NCBI GenBank assembly: GCA_045106685.1
Contig: JBGCFB010000159.1
Span: 1-5,505, forward strand
Source of the DNA: JAUIGE01 sp045106685
GTDB taxonomy: Bacteria > Bacteroidota > Bacteroidia > J057
Length of the DNA stretch: 5,505 bases
Direction of reading: 5' to 3'
Positions 1 to 4,489 of the stretch are shown here, one piece after another (the first letter of the stretch is position 1; each line of letters begins with the position of its first letter). Made by a program: the position numbers and the translations under genes. Under the pieces are notes generated by a model, which was not told where the DNA came from, searched no databases, and saw only the letters and a list, made by a program, of their open reading frames with translations.

Positions 1-423
1 ATATTGGGAGGAGTAGAAATTGCTCATTCCAAAGGCCTTTTAGGCCACTCGGATGCCGATGTCTTGCTGCATGCCATCACCGATGCTTTGCTCGGTGCGG
101 TGAATCTGCGAGACATCGGCTTTCATTTTCCTGATACCGATCCTCAGTACAAAGGTGCTGACAGCACCATTTTGCTGCGAGATGCTTATCGTTTGGTACA
201 AGAAAAAGGCTACACACTCGGCAATATGGATTGTACCGTTATCGCCGAGAAGCCCAAGATCAATCCACATATTCCAGCCATGCAAGCATGCATCGCGGCA
301 CTACTGGAAGTCGATACTGATGTAATTTCCATCAAGGCCACGACTCACGAAAAAACCGACGCCACCGGAAGGGAAGAAAGCATGGTAGCCCAGGCGGTTG
401 TTCTTGTCATGACTAATGAATAA
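1..423 (+). CDS. ispF: 2-C-methyl-D-erythritol 2,4-cyclodiphosphate synthase, 5'-truncated
   Basis: IspF is the cytosolic MEP-pathway enzyme that cyclises CDP-ME 2-phosphate to 2-C-methyl-D-erythritol 2,4-cyclodiphosphate with release of CMP, towards IPP and DMAPP. The frame is open from base 1 and gives 140 residues. Comparison with E. coli IspF indicates that about 18 N-terminal residues lie outside the window, including the DxH metal-binding pair. Visible hallmarks are GLLGHSDADVLLHAITDALLG (its second His corresponds to zinc ligand H42 of E. coli), FPDTDP, KGADS, GYTLGN, the AEKPKINPHIP segment and the late KATT-EK-TGREE motif. The TTG at base 4 is not the start, because family homology continues upstream of it. 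The late motif reads ATTHEKTDATGREES where the family usually has TTTEKLGF-GREEG, so a loop near the trimer interface has diverged. The gene converges on the minus-strand lipoprotein gene with zero spacing between stops. Family assignment is secure. Confidence 0.96.
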   Translation: MLGGVEIAHSKGLLGHSDADVLLHAITDALLGAVNLRDIGFHFPDTDPQYKGADSTILLRDAYRLVQEKGYTLGNMDCTVIAEKPKINPHIPAMQACIAALLEVDTDVISIKATTHEKTDATGREESMVAQAVVLVMTNE

Positions 424-436
424 TTATTCATTAGTC
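411..436. repeat. Perfect 26-bp palindrome spanning two convergent stop codons
   Basis: The 13-nt arm GACTAATGAATAA is followed directly by its exact reverse complement, and the centre lies between bases 423 and 424. That is precisely where ispF (+) and the GH113 lipoprotein gene (-) end. Both genes therefore finish with the same codons, ACT AAT GAA TAA (Thr-Asn-Glu-stop). As RNA from either strand it could form a hairpin of about 10 bp with a 6-nt AT loop. No U-tract follows in either direction, so it is not a canonical intrinsic terminator. A role as a weak bidirectional terminator or as a protein-bound site is only a guess. Confidence 0.9.
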
Positions 437-2223
437 CCCCACATCTTTCGGATCACTTCCTGCGCTGGCTTCGCCGTCGGCATAAACTCCTTGTCGTGCA
501 GATTCGCTGCGGCGGGATTGGTGGCCCATTTCCACCAAAACTGACTCATAGGCTTAGGAAACTCAGCAATCGCTTCCAGCGTCGCAGCATAACAGCGTGC
601 CTGATGTTCAGGATTAGAAGGCAAACCCCTGGGTTCTGCATGGGGTTGCTTCCAGGGCGTCGCCAGTGAAGGATAGCCTATTTCAGTAAACCAAATATCA
701 CGCTTCCAGGCTACCGCACGTTTGTCGATTTTCTTCAAGCGATCCAAAAACCGACCTTTCAATTGCTCCTTGGTCATGTCGTCAGCATTTCCCAATGGAT
801 AATAACAGTTGAGTCCTACGACATCAAGCGCATCGGCGAAGGCCATATTTTGAAATTCGTCACCCCAATTAGCAGCATAGGTAATGACGCCGGGATACAG
901 CTTGCGAAATTGCTCTACAAGCTTGCGCCAGTCCTTCGGCCGCTGGGTCGTCGCCTTTGCAAACTCCACTCCGACGCAGAGTGCATCTGCATCATACATT
1001 GCTGCGAGCAAGGTATAATGCCGCATCCAACGATAGTAGTAATCGAAGAAAGCATCCCAGTCTGCTTCTGACTGCATTTCGACATCGCCCGGCCAGTGCC
1101 CTCGTCCAAGCCATACTTGAGGCTTGAGCATCGTAAACATCCTGTTTCGTCTGGCTTCATGAAGGCAAAATATCACGCCCTCGTCATGCTCAGCTCCTGG
1201 ATGTTTTTTTACAAAAGGGATAAAAGATGGCTGATTAGGGTTGGGCATATAACTGTATGGGACAATTGCAGCGGCATTGGCACCAATACTGCAAAGCGTG
1301 TCGAGCGCGCACACGGCGCGATTTCCGCTGTATCCATCATTGATATTATACCCTTCGTGGGTAAAGTTAAATCCGCGCAATCCTTGCGGAATACTGGGCT
1401 TGGCGTGCCGAGTCAATGGCGGTAGTTTTTGCTCCATCCACTGTTGCCATTCTGTTTCCAGGGAGAGGATGCTTTGCGTGTTTTTATCTTGAAAAAGCCA
1501 ATCTTTCCCTTTTTTCTCCAACACAAAATCAACAAAAACAGCAGCCATACAACTCATCACGAGATCCGACTCCTTTTTAAACAAATCGTCATCCAGTAAT
1601 TCTGAAAGTGGCACGCCGTTTCCAGACCTAAATAGCTGCGCGGCCCAGTATTGATAGCCTTTTTCTCGCCAATGCTCAGTCAACGAAACCGCCAAACCGG
1701 TTCGCAGCATGAGTGGCAACTTGGCTTTCTCCATCTTGTTATGAAGCAGTAATTGCGCAACAGCTTCGTCTTCATGAGTGGCAAAAGCCTTGTGCCCAAC
1801 CCGATGGATCGTGTTGGTCCCCAAGTCGACATGAGCGACGGAAGTATTGTGTGTGAGGAGTCCTTTTGCTTCTACTGTAGGATAGATAAAAAGCTTGATC
1901 TTCTTTTTTAAATCCCTTTCTTTTTCTAGCAAAAATCGCGTCTGCGTGAGGAGCTTTTTTGCTTTACTTACTTCATGGTGTAAGGAAGCTCCACCAATGG
2001 AGCGTAGATTAAAATACAGCGTAACGCTATCACGAACAGAGTCCAGTGGGATGATGGGCTCGTATGAAATGGGCAATTTTTCTTTTGTAAAATGCCCGCT
2101 AGAAGCCGAAGTATTAGCCTGCTTTGCACTTGAATGATGCATGCATCCAGTGATGCTCACCACGCCTGACATCAATAAAAATCCCACCCAAATAGCCGGA
2201 AAACACGTGCTCATTCGCTTCAT
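424..2223 (-). CDS. Lipoprotein: degenerate peptidase-MA-like domain plus GH113 glycoside hydrolase
   Basis: A 599-residue exported lipoprotein when started at the ATG at 2223. Residues 1-27 (MKRMSTCFPAIWVGF...VSITGC) form a lipoprotein signal with lipobox ITGC, so Cys27 is the predicted lipidated residue. Residues about 52-272 look like a gluzincin (peptidase MA) fold, but the usual HExxH reads DEAVA (152-156) and the usual EGLA reads TGLA (175-178), so it should not bind catalytic zinc. Residues about 282-596 match GH113, a TIM-barrel family with beta-1,4-mannanases: GFNFT, LKPQVWLGRGHWPGD, VGVEF (Glu420, probable acid/base), TYAANWGDEF, and WFTEIGYPS (Glu514, probable nucleophile). Expected role is cleavage of mannan-type glycan at the cell surface or in the periplasm; the substrate is inferred from the family. 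An in-frame TTG at 2307 would add 28 basic residues before the signal and is less likely. There is only a weak AGG about 15 nt upstream of the ATG. No Sus genes flank it. Confidence 0.85.
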   Translation of the reverse strand: MKRMSTCFPAIWVGFLLMSGVVSITGCMHHSSAKQANTSASSGHFTKEKLPISYEPIIPLDSVRDSVTLYFNLRSIGGASLHHEVSKAKKLLTQTRFLLEKERDLKKKIKLFIYPTVEAKGLLTHNTSVAHVDLGTNTIHRVGHKAFATHEDEAVAQLLLHNKMEKAKLPLMLRTGLAVSLTEHWREKGYQYWAAQLFRSGNGVPLSELLDDDLFKKESDLVMSCMAAVFVDFVLEKKGKDWLFQDKNTQSILSLETEWQQWMEQKLPPLTRHAKPSIPQGLRGFNFTHEGYNINDGYSGNRAVCALDTLCSIGANAAAIVPYSYMPNPNQPSFIPFVKKHPGAEHDEGVIFCLHEARRNRMFTMLKPQVWLGRGHWPGDVEMQSEADWDAFFDYYYRWMRHYTLLAAMYDADALCVGVEFAKATTQRPKDWRKLVEQFRKLYPGVITYAANWGDEFQNMAFADALDVVGLNCYYPLGNADDMTKEQLKGRFLDRLKKIDKRAVAWKRDIWFTEIGYPSLATPWKQPHAEPRGLPSNPEHQARCYAATLEAIAEFPKPMSQFWWKWATNPAAANLHDKEFMPTAKPAQEVIRKMWGTNE

Positions 2224-2302
2224 AAATCTGTATCTAAACCTGAAAATACGGCTTTTTTCAATTTTCTTATGTCTCGATTGTGACGCAGAACCCTGATTTG
2301 CA

Positions 2303-2360
2303 TCCAACTAACGTAAGGAAATTGCGATTTTCTAAAATATCCCAGCTCCGATTAGTTGGA
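2303..2360. repeat. 9-bp inverted repeat in the divergent intergenic region
   Basis: TCCAACTAA at 2303-2311 is matched by its exact reverse complement TTAGTTGGA at 2352-2360, with 40 bp between the arms. It lies between the divergently transcribed GH113 lipoprotein and OmpA-family genes, upstream of both. It could be a split operator or a stem closing a leader structure. With only 9 bp per arm, chance is a real alternative. Confidence 0.35.
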
Positions 2361-2364
2361 AATA

Positions 2365-2394
2365 TTGTGGTATTAAGGAAAAAGTGTAAATTCC
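2365..2394 (+). promoter_or_regulatory. Weak Bacteroidota-type promoter candidate for the OmpA/HhH operon
   Basis: A TTG at 2365-2367 is followed after 19 nt by TAAATTCC at 2387-2394. The Bacteroidota primary sigma factor prefers TTTG at -33 and TAnnTTTG at -7, so the spacing fits but the -7 element matches only the TAnnTT half. Transcription would start around 2400, some 20 nt before the ATG at 2422. This is a pattern match only. Confidence 0.25.
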
Positions 2395-2421
2395 CGATAT
2401 TCAAAATATTACATTTTTCAT

Positions 2422-3255
2422 ATGAGTAAGAGAACTTTACTGGTACTTCTTTCATTACTCGCAATCATTCTCCTGATTTTATTTACAAGATGGTGGTCTT
2501 GTTGTATCCAGGAAGAGTGCGGGCAGAAAGAAAAACTCAATGAAGCTGCCGTCACCCCTCCGCCTCCTGTACAGCAGGACCCGCGGTTGGCATTTAACTG
2601 GACGGATGCAGCTGCCGTTACTGGCCCCGGCTTCGAGGCCTATCGCGATAGCCTTTTAGGGCTTGTTGCTGAAGGGAAAGTCCTTCGCATCGAAGGGAAA
2701 TACTATCCTGGAGAAGCAGCACCTGAAGGATATGCCAACATGGGGCTCGCACGCGCAGCGAGTATTGCTGCCCTGTTTAAGCCTCCACTGAATGACGATC
2801 AGATCGAGTTGAGCTCCAAGCTCATCGAGCCTGCTCCGAATCCAGTTCCTGCTGGCCTATTTGCTAGTCAAATAATTTCGATTGGCGATGCAGAGCAAGC
2901 CGTGGCGCTAGAAGCTACCGAGGAGGAGGTGATTATCTACTTCCCGACCGGCTCCAAAGATCGAATTAAGGCTGCAGATGTTGAAGCTGCAATCGATCGT
3001 CTCGTTGAATCTCAAAAACGCACTGGCCGATCAGTAAGTGTCACAGGACATACTGATAGCCAATCAAGTGCCGAATTCAATTTGGGACTGAGCCAACGCC
3101 GTGCACGTGAAGTTCGCCAGATCCTTATCAATAAAGGAGTTGCCGCAGCTAAAGTAAGTGCTAGTGGACTGGGTGAAAACCAACCTAAAGCTTCTAATGA
3201 TAATGAGGCTGGAAAGGCGCGTAACCGTAGAGTAGAAGTCAAGCTACTCCCATAA
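2422..3255 (+). CDS. OmpA-family peptidoglycan-binding membrane protein with a degenerate extra OmpA-like unit
   Basis: A 277-residue envelope protein expected to bind peptidoglycan non-covalently. Residues 5-21 are one hydrophobic helix preceded by K/R, consistent with an inner-membrane anchor and periplasmic C-terminus, or less likely an uncleaved signal. A Cys-bearing WWSCCIQEEC segment and a PPPP linker follow. The C-terminal OmpA domain (about 165-277) is complete: GHTD with Asp212, GLSQRRAR with Arg227 exactly 15 residues later (the spacing of the diaminopimelate-binding Asp/Arg pair of E. coli OmpA), SASGLGENQP and NRRVEV. Residues about 57-137 (LRIEGKYYPG..., YANMGLARAASI) look like a second, decayed OmpA-like unit in which GHTD has become GKYY. 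The start has no Shine-Dalgarno and an AT-rich lead-in ending in CAT, as is common in Bacteroidota. The gene lies 34 bp before the HhH gene, with no terminator between, so co-transcription is likely. There is no beta-barrel domain, so it is not a porin-type OmpA. Confidence 0.9.
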   Translation: MSKRTLLVLLSLLAIILLILFTRWWSCCIQEECGQKEKLNEAAVTPPPPVQQDPRLAFNWTDAAAVTGPGFEAYRDSLLGLVAEGKVLRIEGKYYPGEAAPEGYANMGLARAASIAALFKPPLNDDQIELSSKLIEPAPNPVPAGLFASQIISIGDAEQAVALEATEEEVIIYFPTGSKDRIKAADVEAAIDRLVESQKRTGRSVSVTGHTDSQSSAEFNLGLSQRRAREVRQILINKGVAAAKVSASGLGENQPKASNDNEAGKARNRRVEVKLLP

Positions 3256-3289
3256 TTTTCTCAATCATTGATCATAAAAAATTAATCAT

Positions 3290-4282
3290 ATGTTTCTTTT
3301 AGATTTTTTCGGTGTTTTTTGCGCTGGATGGCTCTGGCCTTTACTCTGGCTCTTAACGATGGCACTTTTAGGTGGCATTATTGGTTGGCTACTAAGAGGT
3401 GGCAACGATGACAAAGATCGCGTCGCAACCCTTGAAGCTGACAACAGCTCGCTACGTGCGAAATTGAGCGCAGGCGCTACTGCCGCCGCAGGTGCAGCCG
3501 CCGCTGGCGCTGCTGACCTTAAGGCCCGTATTTCTGGTCTCGAAGGTGACCTTTCTAGTTCAAATAGCCTCTCTGCTGACCTTAAAGGTCGTATCGCTGG
3601 CCTTGAAGGTGACCTTTCATCTTCAAACAGCCTTGTTGCTGATCTTAGAGGACGCATCGCCGGACTTGAAGCTGACCTTGCAGCATGTAATGAAAAGAGC
3701 GCAGGCTTTGTCGCTGCGATGGCTCCGGTAGCCTCTACCAAAGACGACCTTAAGAAGATCGAAGGTATAGGACCGAAGATCGAAGGGCTTTTGAATGATG
3801 ATGGTATTCAGACATTTGCTAAGCTTGCTGAAACTCCAGTCTCTAGACTTAAAGGTGTTTTGACGGCTGCAGGCGATCGCTACAAAATGCACGACCCTGG
3901 CACATGGCCTAAGCAAGGCGAGCTTGCTCGCGACGGACGCTGGCACGAGCTTAACTACTGGCAAGATCTTCTTGATGGCGGAAAAGGACCTGAGTTTGAC
4001 TCACTTGTTATCCCTCCTCCATCGACAGATGCTGCTGACGACCTCAAGAAAATTGAAGGAATCGGTCCTGCTATTGAAAAGCTACTTCACAAGGCAGGCA
4101 TCAAAACCTTCGCTCAGCTTGCTGATACTGATGCGTCACGCATCCGCGAAGTATTGATTGCTGCTGGCGAGCGCTTCCGTATCCACGACCCTAAGACCTG
4201 GCCTGAGCAATCAGCAATGGCTCGCGACGGTCGCTGGAACGAACTCAAAGTCTGGCAAGATGAGCTGGATGGCGGTAAGTAA
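3290..4282 (+). CDS. Membrane-anchored coiled-coil protein with two helix-hairpin-helix modules
   Basis: A 330-residue protein of unassigned function. Residues 2-35 are a long Trp-rich hydrophobic stretch, either one long helix or a tight two-helix hairpin, followed by RGGNDDKDR. Residues 45-138 form an alpha-helical stalk: an Ala/Gly-rich piece (61-75), then three tandem 21-residue repeats (76-138) of the type DLKGRIAGLEGDLSSSNSL, each three heptads long. Residues 152-232 and 250-330 are two copies of an 81-residue module, identical at about 54 positions by hand count. Each begins DDLKKIEGIGP, whose IEGIGP hairpin is the classic HhH signature, and ends with the HDPxTWPxQ, ARDGRWxEL and WQDxLDGGK motifs. 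HhH folds usually contact the nucleic-acid backbone non-specifically, although some are protein contacts. The basic residue just after the membrane segment favours a cytoplasmic C-terminus, but this is not decisive. It is the second gene of the OmpA operon and is followed by a strong terminator. Confidence 0.85.
   Translation: MFLLDFFGVFCAGWLWPLLWLLTMALLGGIIGWLLRGGNDDKDRVATLEADNSSLRAKLSAGATAAAGAAAAGAADLKARISGLEGDLSSSNSLSADLKGRIAGLEGDLSSSNSLVADLRGRIAGLEADLAACNEKSAGFVAAMAPVASTKDDLKKIEGIGPKIEGLLNDDGIQTFAKLAETPVSRLKGVLTAAGDRYKMHDPGTWPKQGELARDGRWHELNYWQDLLDGGKGPEFDSLVIPPPSTDAADDLKKIEGIGPAIEKLLHKAGIKTFAQLADTDASRIREVLIAAGERFRIHDPKTWPEQSAMARDGRWNELKVWQDELDGGK
3515..3703 (+). repeat. Three tandem 63-bp coding repeats (21-residue coiled-coil units)
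   Basis: Units at 3515-3577, 3578-3640 and 3641-3703 encode DLKARISGLEGDLSSSNSL-SA, DLKGRIAGLEGDLSSSNSL-VA and DLRGRIAGLEADLAACNEK-SA. Units 1 and 2 are nearly identical as protein; unit 3 has drifted in its last third. Hydrophobic residues at unit positions 2, 6, 9 and 13 keep 3-4 spacing, and 21 is exactly three heptads, so adding or losing a unit preserves coiled-coil register. The array forms the stalk between membrane anchor and HhH modules. Confidence 0.9.
3743..3985 (+). repeat. HhH module, copy 1 of an internal duplication
   Basis: Encodes residues 152-232 of the HhH protein, 81 residues from DDLKKIEGIGPKIEGLL to WQDLLDGGK. It pairs with the copy at 4037-4279. The first 11 residues are identical between copies, while third codon positions differ (for example ATCGAAGGTATAGGA against ATTGAAGGAATCGGT), so this is an old, selected duplication and not a recent DNA-level repeat. 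Confidence 0.9.
4037..4279 (+). repeat. HhH module, copy 2 of an internal duplication
   Basis: Encodes residues 250-330, ending at the C-terminus of the protein. An 17-residue Pro-rich linker (GPEFDSLVIPPPSTDAA) separates it from copy 1. It keeps every strongly conserved block of copy 1 (IEGIGP, HDPxTWP, ARDGRW, WQD, LDGGK), so both copies appear functional. Confidence 0.9.
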
Positions 4283-4288
4283 TGGCCG

Positions 4289-4323
4289 ATTAGCTGATGT
4301 GATGATTTGATCATTAGCTGATG
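4289..4323. repeat. 11-bp direct repeat after the HhH gene
   Basis: ATTAGCTGATG occurs at 4289-4299 and again at 4313-4323, 24 bp apart, in the short gap between the HhH stop codon and the terminator hairpin. It is non-coding. It may be a replication-slippage product or a paired binding site; no function is evident. Confidence 0.55.
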
Positions 4324-4334
4324 GATAAATTTTT

Positions 4335-4377
4335 AAACTGCGAAGTAGCATCTGCTGCTTCGCAGTTTTGCTTTTTA
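4335..4377 (+). terminator. Rho-independent terminator of the OmpA/HhH operon
   Basis: A 15-bp stem is formed by AAACTGCGAAGTAGC (4335-4349) and GCTGCTTCGCAGTTT (4354-4368), with one T-G wobble and a 4-nt ATCT loop. It is followed by a T-rich tail (TTTTGCTTTTTAT). It starts 52 bp after the HhH stop codon and isolates the operon from the hydrolase gene downstream. The minus-strand side is followed by an A-rich stretch, so it should work in the plus direction only. Confidence 0.92.
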
Positions 4378-4489
4378 TAAACACAGGTTCTGATATTTAA
4401 ATTCGACGTAGCTCCCTTCAGCCGATTTTATTTACACCTAGTAATGACTGGGTTTGGTAAATCCTCCCTGCAAATGCGATATTGTAAAC

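Noticed and set aside
4..6. TTG at base 4 as the start of ispF
   Set aside because: IspF homology runs through base 1 and the family needs about 18 more residues with the metal-binding DxH; the gene is simply cut by the window edge.
411..436. Canonical intrinsic terminator at the convergent junction
   Set aside because: The hairpin is AT-rich and has no T-tract after it in either direction; it is recorded as a palindrome only.
763..1425. Plus-strand open frames of 102 and 109 residues inside the GH113 gene
   Set aside because: They are shadows of the minus-strand coding sequence, which carries both catalytic glutamates.
2224..2307. TTG start at 2307 for the GH113 lipoprotein, adding 28 residues
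   Set aside because: The extension is very basic and precedes a complete lipoprotein signal that begins naturally at the ATG at 2223.
3286..3741. 151-residue antisense open frame
   Set aside because: It mirrors the low-complexity Ala/Leu/Ser coding repeats of the HhH gene, has repetitive Arg/Ser-rich content and shows no domain.
4453..4487. TTTG and TATTGTAA as a promoter for the hydrolase gene
   Set aside because: The second element abuts the ATG, so transcription would begin at or inside the coding region; the match to TAnnTTTG is also poor.
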